From positions 1-11,951 of the forward strand of contig DRPD01000273.1 in NCBI GenBank assembly GCA_011374735.1: DNA of 11,951 nt, read 5' to 3'. Below the pieces are notes generated by a model, which saw nothing but the letters and a program-made list of their open reading frames with translations, searched no databases and was not told the DNA's origin. Shown here in pieces: positions 1-6,614 of the stretch (its first letter is position 1; each line of letters starts with the position of its first letter). Source of the stretch: Thermopetrobacter sp. (GTDB lineage Bacteria; Pseudomonadota; Alphaproteobacteria; Rhizobiales; Aestuariivirgaceae). Both the position numbers and the translations under genes were made by a program.

Positions 1-2
1 AC

Positions 3-812
3 GGCGTGTTCAACTTCGAAGGCGGCTGCTACGCCAAGACCATCCGCCTGTCGCCCACCGCCGAACCGGAGATTTACGGGGCCTGCCGCACTTGGGGGAC
101 GATCCTGGAAAACGTGGTGCTGGACGATCTGCGGCGGCCCGATTTCGACGATGCGCGATACACCGAAAACGGCCGCGCCGCCTATCCGCTGCATTACATC
201 CCCAACGCGTCGGACACCTCGCGCGGCGGCCAGCCGAAGAACGTGGTGATGCTGACGGCGGACGCCTTCGGGGTGTTGCCGCCGATCGCCAGGTTGACGC
301 CGGAGCAGGCGATGTATCACTTCATCTCCGGCTACACGGCGAAGGTGGCAGGCACGGAGAAAGGCGTCACCGAGCCGCAGGCCACCTTCTCCACCTGTTT
401 CGGGGCGCCGTTCATGCCGCGCCACCCGGCGGTCTATGGCGAGATGCTGCGTGACAGGCTGGCGAAGACCGGGGCGCGCTGCTGGCTGGTCAACACCGGC
501 TGGACGGGCGGGCCTTATGGCGTCGGCCACCGCATGCCGATCGCCGCCACCCGGGCGATGCTGCGCGCGGCGCTGAGCGGGGCGCTGGACAAGGGGACGT
601 GGCGCACCGATCCCTGCTTCGGCTTGCAGGTGCCGACCCAAGTGCCGGGGGTGGAGGCGAAGATCCTCGATCCGCGCCGCACCTGGGCCGATCCGGCGGC
701 CTATGACGCGCAGGCGGAGAAGCTGGTGGGGATGTTCATCGACAACTTCACCCGCTTCGCCGATCACGTGGACGAGGCGGTGCGCGCCGCCGGGCCCAAG
801 GTGCCGGCCTAA
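3..812 (+). CDS. pckA: Phosphoenolpyruvate carboxykinase (ATP), C-terminal part (5' end outside window)
   Basis: This enzyme converts oxaloacetate plus ATP to phosphoenolpyruvate, CO2 and ADP in the cytoplasm, the first committed step of gluconeogenesis. The frame is open from the window edge. The 269 visible residues align by memory with the second half of the roughly 530-residue bacterial family. They begin at the conserved [12 protein letters not shown] segment just after the metal-binding region. Other family blocks are ENxRxxYP (here ENGRAAYP, the nucleotide-contacting arginine region), [35 protein letters not shown] and the closing KILDPR...FIDNF. The Walker-A P-loop and catalytic aspartates lie upstream, outside the window. 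The stop codon overlaps the stop of the opposing ribF gene by a few bases, so the two genes are tail to tail with no spacer. I see no terminator hairpin here. The GTP-dependent enzyme is ruled out by these motifs. The call is near certain; only the missing start is unknown. Confidence 0.97.
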   Translation, partial: GVFNFEGGCYAKTIRLSPTAEPEIYGACRTWGTILENVVLDDLRRPDFDDARYTENGRAAYPLHYIPNASDTSRGGQPKNVVMLTADAFGVLPPIARLTPEQAMYHFISGYTAKVAGTEKGVTEPQATFSTCFGAPFMPRHPAVYGEMLRDRLAKTGARCWLVNTGWTGGPYGVGHRMPIAATRAMLRAALSGALDKGTWRTDPCFGLQVPTQVPGVEAKILDPRRTWADPAAYDAQAEKLVGMFIDNFTRFADHVDEAVRAAGPKVPA

Positions 813-1837
813 ATTCGGCCTTCGTGCTGCAAGCGGCCCAGGGGAAAGGCGCGCATCGGGTCGTCGTCGATGAGCGCCTGAAGCCGTTGGCGGATGGCGG
901 CGATGTCCGCGTCCATCTGGCGCTGCAAGGCGGCGATGTCGGTGAACTTCCGATCGGGGCGGATGAAGGCGATGAAGTCCACCAGCAAGTCGCGGCCATA
1001 CAAATCGCCGTCGAAGTCCAGCAGGTGAACTTCCAAAAAGCGTTCGGCGGTGCCGAAGGTGGGCCGCCAGCCGATGTAGCCGGCGCCGAACCATCCCGAC
1101 GGATGGGGCATGGCCGGCAGGCCCTCGATGTCCCCATCGGCGGGGCGCACCCGCATGGCGTAGATACCCTCCTTCGGTTCGCAGCCGGCGGGCAGGCGGA
1201 TGTTGACGGTGGGAACGCCGATCTCGCGGCCACGGCGGTCGCCCGCCACCACCTTCTGCTGCACCATCCACCAGTAACCCAGCTCATGGGCCGCCTTGTC
1301 CACGTGGCCGTGGCGCAGATGGGCACGGATGGCGGAGGAGGCGAACGGAGAGAGGCCGTCGGCATTGGTGACCTGATCGACGATGGTGACGCCGAACCCG
1401 TGCTCGGCGCCCAGCTGTCGCATCAGGCCGGGATTGCCCTTGCGGCCGTGGCCGAAATGAAAATCATAGCCGGTGACGACATGGGCGACATTCAACCGCT
1501 TCACGAGATAGCGGCGCACGAATTCCTCCGCCTGAAGCGCCGCCGTGGCGCGGTCGAAGGGCAGCACCGCCAGCACGTCGCCGCCGAGTCCTTTCAGCAG
1601 CCGCTCCTTCAACGGCAGCGGGCTTAGGCGGAACACCGGCTCGTCGGGGCGGAACACCTCGCGCGGGTGCGGCTCCAGGGTCAGCATGCCCCACGGGCGG
1701 CCCTCGCTTTCCGCCACTACGCGGGCCTGATCGAGCAGCGCCTGATGGCCGCGATGCAGGCCGTCGAAATTGCCGATGGCCACCACCGCGCCGCGCGCTC
1801 CGGCCGGAGCCGTCCGGTCAAGCGTGAAGCGGTTCAT
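809..1837 (-). CDS. ribF: Bifunctional riboflavin kinase / FMN adenylyltransferase
   Basis: RibF phosphorylates riboflavin to FMN and then adenylylates FMN to FAD, in the cytoplasm. At 342 residues it is close to the usual 310-340. The N-terminal nucleotidyltransferase domain shows [10 protein letters not shown] (about residues 22-31, the HxGH nucleotide motif), [13 protein letters not shown] (about 123-135) and the SSAIR motif (about 167-171). The C-terminal riboflavin kinase domain shows GVPTVN (about 207-212, a PTxN variant), GWRPTF and [15 protein letters not shown] (about 267-281), which holds the catalytic glutamate. Its ATG overlaps the TGA of the upstream MaoC gene in an ATGA arrangement, so translational coupling is likely. 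A GGGAG Shine-Dalgarno core sits about 9 bases before the start. It is the last gene of a three-gene minus-strand operon. In many alphaproteobacteria ribF is followed by ileS; here the next gene is the convergent pckA, so that linkage is broken. Confidence 0.97.
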   Translation of the reverse strand: MNRFTLDRTAPAGARGAVVAIGNFDGLHRGHQALLDQARVVAESEGRPWGMLTLEPHPREVFRPDEPVFRLSPLPLKERLLKGLGGDVLAVLPFDRATAALQAEEFVRRYLVKRLNVAHVVTGYDFHFGHGRKGNPGLMRQLGAEHGFGVTIVDQVTNADGLSPFASSAIRAHLRHGHVDKAAHELGYWWMVQQKVVAGDRRGREIGVPTVNIRLPAGCEPKEGIYAMRVRPADGDIEGLPAMPHPSGWFGAGYIGWRPTFGTAERFLEVHLLDFDGDLYGRDLLVDFIAFIRPDRKFTDIAALQRQMDADIAAIRQRLQALIDDDPMRAFPLGRLQHEGRI

Positions 1838-2271
1838 GCCCCGCGCTCCCGCGACGGCGGCATGACCACGGCCTCGCCGCTGAGCACCTCCTTGCCGTTG
1901 GCGACGCAGCGGCAGGCGAGCGTCACCCGCTGGCGCTTCTGGTCGATGGCCGTCACCTCCACCTCGGCCGTCACCTCATCGCCGATGAACACCGGGCGGC
2001 GGAAGCGCAAGCTCTGCGAGAGATAGATCGTGCCCTTGCCGGGCAGCTTCGTGCCGATGACGGTGGAGAGCAAGGCGGCGGTGAGCATGCCGTGGGCGAT
2101 GCGGCGGCCGAACAGCGTGGCGGCGGCGTAATCATCATCGAGATGCACCGGATTGACGTCGCCGCTGAGGGTGGCGAAGGCGCGCACGGCCGCATCGTCC
2201 AAGACCCGGCTGACGGTGGCCGTCATGCCCTCTTTCATGTCCTCGAAGAACACCTGCGCCACGTCGTGCAT
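1834..2271 (-). CDS. MaoC-like (R)-specific enoyl-CoA hydratase family protein
   Basis: This 145-residue single hot-dog-fold protein belongs to the MaoC/PhaJ group, which hydrates trans-2-enoyl-CoA to (R)-3-hydroxyacyl-CoA. The hydratase motif is intact: SGDVNPVH (about residues 36-43), with the catalytic Asp38 and His43. It is followed by GRRIAHGML, the usual second conserved block, and LRFRRPVFIGDEV in the second half. It starts 6 bases after the stop of the upstream HAD gene and overlaps ribF by 4 bases, so the three genes should be co-transcribed. A weak GAGG ribosome site lies only about 3 bases before the ATG, which favours coupling to the upstream gene. A MaoC gene next to ribF and the HAD gene is a gene order I recall from alphaproteobacteria. 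The physiological substrate cannot be read from sequence; no PHA synthase or beta-oxidation gene is visible nearby. Confidence 0.9.
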   Translation of the reverse strand: MHDVAQVFFEDMKEGMTATVSRVLDDAAVRAFATLSGDVNPVHLDDDYAAATLFGRRIAHGMLTAALLSTVIGTKLPGKGTIYLSQSLRFRRPVFIGDEVTAEVEVTAIDQKRQRVTLACRCVANGKEVLSGEAVVMPPSRERGA

Positions 2272-2277
2272 GGGCCT

Positions 2278-3204
2278 CTATCCCCGCTCGTTCTCCTTGC
2301 CGACCTCATCCATAGCACGGCGCGCCCGCCAGGCAAGGCGCGCCATGACGCCGACGAGATTCACCCCCGGCGCCACAGCGCGGATCTCACTCATGAGACC
2401 GGCCATGTCGTCCCGCATGCGTTCGCGCGACAGGCCGCCGGCGATGAACAGCGCGGCGATGCCGTAGTTGGCGGCGCCGGCGATGTCGGTGGCGATGCCG
2501 TCGCCGATGGCCAGCATTTCGTCACGCGCGATCGTCCGCCCGGCGGCCCGCTCCGCCTTCTTATGCGCTTGCTCGTAGATCGGCCGGTGGGGCTTGCCGG
2601 CCCATATCACCTCGCCGCCCAGCTCCTCGTGAATGGCGGCCAGCGCGCCGGCGCAGGGCACGATGTCGTCGCCCACCCGCACCGCGAGGTCGGGATTGGC
2701 GCACACCATGGGCACGCCGCGCGCCACCAGTTGGCGCAGCCGTTCGCGGTAGTCTTCCGGGGTTTCAGTGTATTCGTCGAACAGGCCGGTGGCCAGCACC
2801 ACTTGCGCGTCCTCTTCCCCGACGAACTCCACCGGCAACCCTTCTCGGATATGGGCGTCGCGCGGCACCGGCCCCAGATGCCAGACCTTCGCGCCGGCCC
2901 GCTGGCGGATGACGGCGCGGGCCACGTCGCCGGAGGTCACCACATCGTCATAGGCGGCGCGATCCACCCCCAGCTCGTCCAGCTGCCGGATCAGCGCCGC
3001 GCCGTGGCGCGGCGAATTGGAGATGAGCACCACCGCTCCGCCGGCGGCGCGATGGCGCCTCAATGCTTCCACGGCGGCGGCGAAGGGCCGGCCGCCGTCG
3101 TGCAGCACGCCCCACACGTCGCACAGCCAGACGGGATGGCGCGCCGACAAGGGCGCGGCGCCTGAGAGCCATGGCGGGTTGTCTTGTGGCGTTGGCGCGG
3201 ACAT
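2278..3204 (-). CDS. HAD-superfamily class IIA hydrolase, TIGR01459 type
   Basis: This 308-residue protein is a haloacid-dehalogenase-like phosphatase. HAD motif I is CDVWGVLHDG (about residues 28-37), with Asp29 as nucleophile. As in the TIGR01459 family, the usual second aspartate is replaced by the DxWG arrangement. Motif II is VLISNSPRH; the lysine motif is AGKPHRPIY; motif IV is AIGDGIATDIAGA near residue 240. A class IIA cap lies between motifs II and III. The substrate is unknown, although conserved linkage to ribF makes a nucleotide or flavin-pathway phosphate a possible but unproven guess. It is the first gene of the HAD-maoC-ribF operon. The ATG is preceded by GGAG at 8 bases spacing. 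The gene is divergent from the pcaD-like gene across a 65-base spacer, with no convincing promoter of its own visible there. Confidence 0.92.
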   Translation of the reverse strand: MSAPTPQDNPPWLSGAAPLSARHPVWLCDVWGVLHDGGRPFAAAVEALRRHRAAGGAVVLISNSPRHGAALIRQLDELGVDRAAYDDVVTSGDVARAVIRQRAGAKVWHLGPVPRDAHIREGLPVEFVGEEDAQVVLATGLFDEYTETPEDYRERLRQLVARGVPMVCANPDLAVRVGDDIVPCAGALAAIHEELGGEVIWAGKPHRPIYEQAHKKAERAAGRTIARDEMLAIGDGIATDIAGAANYGIAALFIAGGLSRERMRDDMAGLMSEIRAVAPGVNLVGVMARLAWRARRAMDEVGKENERG

Positions 3205-3207
3205 GAT
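3179..3207 (+). promoter_or_regulatory. Weak sigma70-like promoter candidate for the pcaD-like gene
   Basis: TTGTCT (3179-3184) and CATGAT (3202-3207) are separated by 17 bases. Each matches four of six consensus positions. Transcription would start near 3214 and carry the inverted repeat at 3218-3235 in the leader. The candidate overlaps the beginning of the divergent HAD gene. It is weak evidence only. Confidence 0.22.
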
Positions 3208-3217
3208 GAATCTCCAT

Positions 3218-3235
3218 GCCCGCTCACACGCGGGC
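3218..3235. repeat. Inverted repeat in the HAD/pcaD divergent spacer
   Basis: The arms GCCCGC (3218-3223) and GCGGGC (3230-3235) are perfect inverted repeats around the 6-base loop TCACAC. They lie between the two divergent start codons. The repeat could be an operator half-site pair or a leader hairpin. In such GC-rich DNA a 6-base GC arm can arise by chance, so the regulatory meaning is inference. Confidence 0.35.
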
Positions 3236-3252
3236 GCGCAAGATGCGATGCG

Positions 3253-3260
3253 AAGGGAGG
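3253..3260 (+). promoter_or_regulatory. Shine-Dalgarno site fixing the pcaD-like start
   Basis: AAGGGAGG lies 9 bases before the ATG at 3270. This is the strongest ribosome binding site in the window. It rejects the longer in-frame start at 3216, whose extra 18 residues are rich in Arg and Lys and resemble no family N-terminus. Confidence 0.8.
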
Positions 3261-3269
3261 GTAAAGACC

Positions 3270-4067
3270 ATGGCGTTCGTGCGGGTCAATGACGTGGTGC
3301 TGCATGCGCGGGCCGGGCGCGATAGGGCGGCGCGGCCGCTGGTGTTCGTCAATTCGCTGGGCACCGATTACCGCATCTGGCACCAGGTGGCGCACCGGCT
3401 GCGCGGCCAGGGTTTCCGCTTCCTGTTCCACGACAAGCGCGGCCACGGGCTGTCGGAAGTGGGCGAGGTGCCCTACGCCATGGAGGATCACGTGGGCGAT
3501 CTGGCCGCCCTGATGGATCATCACGGCATGCGGGAGGCCATCGTGTGCGGCATTTCCGTAGGCGGCATGATCGCGCTGGGGCTGGCGGCGGCGCGGCCCG
3601 ATCTGGTGGCGGGGCTGGCGTTGTGCGACACGGCCCACCGGATCGGCACGCGAGAGAGCTGGAACGCGCGCATCGCACAGGTGGCCAAGGGCGGCATCGC
3701 CGCGGTGTGGCCGATGATCGAGCGCGCGTGGTTCACCGAGGACTACCGGCGCGAGCGCGCCGCGGCGGTGGCCGGCTGGCGGGCCATGGTGACGCGCTGC
3801 CCCCCGGCCGGCTACATCGCCACCTGCATGGCCATCGCCGGGGCCGATCTGACTGATGCGGCGAAAGGCGTGCGGGTGCCGACCCGGGTGCTGTGCGGCT
3901 CAGAGGACGGCTCCACGCCACCCGAACTGGTGCGGGCCATGGCCGACCTCATTCCGGGCGCCGACTACATCGAGATTGCGCGCGCGGCGCACATGATCTG
4001 CATCGAACGGCCCGAACGCACCGCGGAACTGATCGCCGGACTGGCGCGGCGGCACGATCTGGTGTGA
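3270..4067 (+). CDS. pcaD: Alpha/beta hydrolase, 3-oxoadipate enol-lactonase type
   Basis: This 265-residue cytoplasmic alpha/beta hydrolase resembles PcaD. PcaD hydrolyses 3-oxoadipate enol-lactone to 3-oxoadipate in the beta-ketoadipate branch of protocatechuate and catechol breakdown. The N-terminal block LVFVNSLGTDYRIW carries the oxyanion-hole region. HDKRGHGLS follows. The nucleophile elbow is CGISVGG with Ser96, the acid is Asp213 in CGSEDGSTPPE, and the base is His241 in AAHMICIERPE. A segment reading LCDTAHRIGTRESWNARI is typical of PcaD proteins. Length fits the usual 255-270. The start is set by a strong Shine-Dalgarno site. No other pca gene is in the window, so this is either an isolated pathway gene or a paralogue of different specificity. 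The family call is firm; the exact substrate is less so. Confidence 0.82.
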   Translation: MAFVRVNDVVLHARAGRDRAARPLVFVNSLGTDYRIWHQVAHRLRGQGFRFLFHDKRGHGLSEVGEVPYAMEDHVGDLAALMDHHGMREAIVCGISVGGMIALGLAAARPDLVAGLALCDTAHRIGTRESWNARIAQVAKGGIAAVWPMIERAWFTEDYRRERAAAVAGWRAMVTRCPPAGYIATCMAIAGADLTDAAKGVRVPTRVLCGSEDGSTPPELVRAMADLIPGADYIEIARAAHMICIERPERTAELIAGLARRHDLV

Positions 4068-4106
4068 CCCCGGCCGGTTAAATCGCGGAAAGAATCTCCC
4101 TTCGCG

Positions 4107-4123
4107 CTTGCCGGCGCGGCAAG
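4107..4123. promoter_or_regulatory. 17-base palindrome overlapping the hemN -35 element
   Basis: CTTGCC (4107-4112) and GGCAAG (4118-4123) form a perfect inverted repeat around GGCGC. The palindrome covers the -35 hexamer, a position from which a bound regulator would normally repress. It resembles the TTG...CAA frame of FNR/CRP-family sites, but the spacing is one base too long and the inner bases are wrong for FNR. The binding protein is unknown. Confidence 0.4.
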
Positions 4124-4135
4124 TCCGGCTATAGT
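4108..4135 (+). promoter_or_regulatory. Near-leaderless promoter of hemN
   Basis: A -35 element TTGCCG (4108-4113) and a -10 element TATAGT (4130-4135, five of six consensus) are 16 bases apart. Transcription would start near 4142, only about 4 bases before the hemN ATG at 4146. No Shine-Dalgarno sequence precedes that ATG, which fits a leaderless or nearly leaderless mRNA. Confidence 0.55.
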
Positions 4136-4145
4136 CCTGAGCCCC

Positions 4146-5498
4146 ATGGATGCGCGCTTGCTGAAATACGCCACCGCCGACGTGCCGCGCTACACCAGCT
4201 ATCCGACGGCGGTGCGGTTTGCCGACGGCTTCGGCCATGACACCTGGCGGCGCTGGCTGAACGAATTGCCCGATGACGCCTCGCTGTCGATCTACGTGCA
4301 CATCCCGTTCTGCCGGCAGATGTGCTGGTATTGCGGCTGCCACACCACCATCCCCAACACCTATGAGCGGGCCGAGGCCTATGTGAAGCGGCTGCTGCGC
4401 GAGATCGACATGACGGCGCCGCTCATCAACGGCCCGAAGGGCCGGGTGACGCATTTTCATTTCGGCGGCGGCACGCCGACCTATCTGAAGGATGAACACC
4501 TGTCGGCCATCGTGGAGAAGGTGGAAACCCTGTTCGGCTTCGCCGACGGGGCGGAAATCGCCATCGAGATGGATCCGCGCACCTTCGACGCCGACAAGGC
4601 GAAGGCGCTGGCCGCCATGGGCTTCAACCGGGCCAGCTTCGGGGTGCAGGACTTCGAGCCTCGCGTGCAGGAGCTGGTCAACCGCATCCAGCCCTACGAC
4701 ATGGTGGCGCGCTGCGTGGCCGATCTGCATGCGGCCGGCATCGAGCGGGTCAACTTCGATCTGATGTATGGCCTGCCCGGGCAGACGGAAGACAGCGTCA
4801 TGCGCTCCGCCGAACTGGCGGCGGGGCTTGAGCCCGACCGCATCGCGGTGTTCGGCTATGCCCATGTGCCGTGGTTCAAGAAGCATCAGAAGATGATCCG
4901 CGAAGCGGACATGCCGGACATCGAGGCGCGCTACCGGCAGGCGCTGGCCATCAAGGAGACGCTGCGCGCCAACGGCTATGCGGCCATCGGGCTGGATCAC
5001 TACGCGCGCGATGACGACCCGATGACCAGGGCGCTTCACGACCACACCTTGCGGCGCAACTTCCAGGGCTACACGGTGGATCCGGCCGATGCGCTGATCG
5101 GGTTCGGCACCTCGGCCATCTCGCAGCTGCCGCAGGGCTTCGCGCAAAGCGCGCGCGACATGGCGCGCTGGGCGACGGCGATGGAAGAGGGCCGCCCGGC
5201 CATCGACCGCGGGCTTGAGCTGAGCGACGAAGACCGCATGCGCGCGGCGATCATCGAGCAGCTGATGTGCTTTCTCGCGGCGCGCCCGGACGACATCGCG
5301 CGGGCCCATGGCTTCGATCCGGCGGTGCTGGCGGCCTCGTGGGACAAGCTGGGCGAACTGGCGGCGGACGGCCTGTGCGTCATCGCCGATGGTGAGGTCA
5401 GGGTGCCTGAAGAGCGCCGGCTGTTCGTGCGCACGGTGGCGGCGGCGTTCGACGCCTATTACAAGCCGGTGGCCAACCGCCACGCCAAGGCGGTGTGA
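4146..5498 (+). CDS. hemN: Oxygen-independent coproporphyrinogen III oxidase (dehydrogenase)
   Basis: HemN is a radical SAM enzyme that oxidatively decarboxylates two propionates of coproporphyrinogen III to give protoporphyrinogen IX without oxygen. It acts in the cytoplasm. At 450 residues it has normal length. The diagnostic N-terminal YTSYPT motif is present (about residues 16-21). The cluster motif is CRQMCWYCGC with Cys56, Cys60 and Cys63 for the 4Fe-4S cluster, plus the extra Cys65 that marks true HemN rather than HemW. FHFGGGTPTYL is the SAM-binding glycine motif. NFDLMYGLPGQT and GLDHYA are further family blocks, and the C-terminal HemN domain follows. The start is taken from the promoter and family N-terminus, since no Shine-Dalgarno is visible. 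It is 78 bases after the pcaD-like gene but appears to have its own promoter. It ends 4 bases from the stop of the convergent M48 gene. Confidence 0.97.
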   Translation: MDARLLKYATADVPRYTSYPTAVRFADGFGHDTWRRWLNELPDDASLSIYVHIPFCRQMCWYCGCHTTIPNTYERAEAYVKRLLREIDMTAPLINGPKGRVTHFHFGGGTPTYLKDEHLSAIVEKVETLFGFADGAEIAIEMDPRTFDADKAKALAAMGFNRASFGVQDFEPRVQELVNRIQPYDMVARCVADLHAAGIERVNFDLMYGLPGQTEDSVMRSAELAAGLEPDRIAVFGYAHVPWFKKHQKMIREADMPDIEARYRQALAIKETLRANGYAAIGLDHYARDDDPMTRALHDHTLRRNFQGYTVDPADALIGFGTSAISQLPQGFAQSARDMARWATAMEEGRPAIDRGLELSDEDRMRAAIIEQLMCFLAARPDDIARAHGFDPAVLAASWDKLGELAADGLCVIADGEVRVPEERRLFVRTVAAAFDAYYKPVANRHAKAV

Positions 5499-5509
5499 CG
5501 CCTCACCGC
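5490..5509. terminator. Possible bidirectional stem-loop between hemN and the M48 gene
   Basis: GCGGTG (5490-5495) and CACCGC (5504-5509) are perfect inverted repeats. The 8-base loop and arm edge contain both opposing stop codons (TGA at 5496-5498 and the complement of TGA at 5503-5505). A stem here would form in both transcripts. No T-tract follows on either side, so an intrinsic terminator is doubtful. Confidence 0.3.
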
Positions 5510-6480
5510 GCGGTTTCCGGCAGCGGCTTTCTGCGCCGGTAGTTGTCGCGTTGCGGCGGCAGCCCCGCCTCCTTGCGGAAATGGGCCCGGATCAGATTGC
5601 GGATGTGCCAGCGGCGGGCCCGGTAGGTGGGGTGGTTGCCGTAGAAGAAATTCTCGTGGGCCGGCTTGTCGCGGAAGATGCGGGACATCCTGTCGAAGGT
5701 GGCCAGCACCACGCCGGGCGGATAACCGGCCGCCACCAGCAGCACCAGCGCGTCCTTGTCGGCCTCGTTCTCCTGGGCACGTGAATAGACGTTGAAGGTG
5801 GTGTTGACGATGAACGCCAGCGACTTGCCGGCCCACACGCCGAGGCGGGGGCTGAGCACCTCGCGGGCGTATTTGCGGGCGCTTTCGGCACGCTGTTTCT
5901 TCTGCCAGGCGTCGATCACGTGCAGGCGGATGTTGTGGGCCATTTCGTGGGCCAGCACGGTGGCCAGCAGGCCCGCTTCGGGCAGCAGATCGACCATGGA
6001 GGTGGTGATGAACAGGTGGCCGGCGCCGGTGGTGAAGGCGTTGGGGCGCGGATCGCGGATCAGGTGGACGCGCCAACGCAGGCCGCTTTCCTTTTCCGCG
6101 GCGCGCAACTTGTCCATGACGGCCCGCGCCCGGGCCAGGCGCGGGCCACTGGTGACGGGTTTTTTCTGTTGCAGAATCTTGCCGGCCAGCGCCTCGCCCA
6201 GCCGCCGCTGTCGGGCGCGCAAACCCTGATCGGGCGCGGCGGCGGGGGCGGGCCGCGCCGTGCCGCCTCGTCTTGTCGCCGTGTCGTCTTTTCCGTCGTC
6301 TTTCTGGTCTTTCCCGCCGTGCCGGGGCGCCGTGGTGGGCGCCGTCGCCGGCCGGGCCGATTGCACCTTTGGCAAGTCCACCAGCAGCGGCTGGCCGTTG
6401 AGCATGCAGCCGCCCAGCAGCAGGGACAGCGACAGCACGAGGCGGCGCGGCCATGTGATCTGCGGAGGTCTGGCTGGCAT
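5503..6480 (-). CDS. M48 family metalloprotease, predicted lipoprotein
   Basis: This 325-residue envelope zinc endopeptidase resembles the LoiP/BepA group of periplasmic quality-control proteases. From the chosen start, a basic N-terminus is followed by a hydrophobic stretch and a lipobox-like LLGG-Cys25, so outer- or inner-membrane anchoring is predicted. A charged, low-complexity Lys/Asp- and Pro/Ala-rich linker spans roughly residues 45-90. The catalytic zinc motif is HEMAH (178-182), and the downstream ENEAD (237-241) supplies the third ligand region. NHPTYRARRWH near 282-292 is the usual M48 HP...R block. There is no C-terminal TPR region as in BepA. The frame stays open to 6588, but the extra 36 residues would bury the signal peptide, so the start at 6480 is preferred. 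It is divergent from the DUF255 gene and convergent with hemN. Confidence 0.9.
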   Translation of the reverse strand: MPARPPQITWPRRLVLSLSLLLGGCMLNGQPLLVDLPKVQSARPATAPTTAPRHGGKDQKDDGKDDTATRRGGTARPAPAAAPDQGLRARQRRLGEALAGKILQQKKPVTSGPRLARARAVMDKLRAAEKESGLRWRVHLIRDPRPNAFTTGAGHLFITTSMVDLLPEAGLLATVLAHEMAHNIRLHVIDAWQKKQRAESARKYAREVLSPRLGVWAGKSLAFIVNTTFNVYSRAQENEADKDALVLLVAAGYPPGVVLATFDRMSRIFRDKPAHENFFYGNHPTYRARRWHIRNLIRAHFRKEAGLPPQRDNYRRRKPLPETAR

Positions 6481-6523
6481 GGGTGGCCTGTTTTCTGGCT
6501 GTCCGGCGCTTCCGGTGAACGGA

Positions 6524-6552
6524 ACCCTACAAGGCGGGGCGAGCTGTGACAA
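6524..6552 (-). promoter_or_regulatory. Candidate promoter of the M48 gene
   Basis: Read on the minus strand, TTGTCA (6552-6547, five of six consensus) is followed after 17 bases by TAGGGT (6529-6524). The -10 keeps the most conserved T1, A2 and T6 positions only. Transcription would begin near 6517, giving a leader of about 37 bases before the preferred start at 6480. It lies inside the longer open frame, which also argues against the upstream start. Confidence 0.35.
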
Positions 6553-6579
6553 CCACCGTTCGCTGGCGCAAACGTGACT

Positions 6580-6596
6580 GGCCATCAAGAATGGCC
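6580..6596. promoter_or_regulatory. 17-base perfect palindrome upstream of the DUF255 gene
   Basis: GGCCAT (6580-6585) and ATGGCC (6591-6596) are perfect inverted repeats around CAAGA. The site lies in the 134-base divergent spacer, 18 bases before the DUF255 start. Its 6-5-6 geometry matches the hemN palindrome, but the half-site sequence differs. It could be an operator or a leader hairpin. No recognisable regulator family is implied. Confidence 0.4.
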
Positions 6597-6614
6597 TGTG
6601 TTCATCATGCGGGC

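Noticed and set aside
2092..3165. 357-codon open frame antisense to the HAD and MaoC genes
   Set aside because: It spans two well-supported genes and their junction on the other strand and has no family motif.
4107..4123. FNR/Anr binding box at hemN
   Set aside because: The TTG...CAA frame is 15 rather than 14 bases and lacks the AT inner bases, so it is reported only as an unassigned palindrome.
3900..5483. 527-codon open frame antisense to hemN
   Set aside because: It is longer than hemN but low in recognisable motifs, rich in His, Arg and Ala, and fully explained by GC-biased third codon positions of the sense gene. HemN motifs are complete on the other strand.
6481..6588. N-terminal extension of the M48 protein to an upstream ATG
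   Set aside because: It would place 36 residues before a clear lipoprotein signal and would cover a candidate promoter. The start at 6480 is a better fit.
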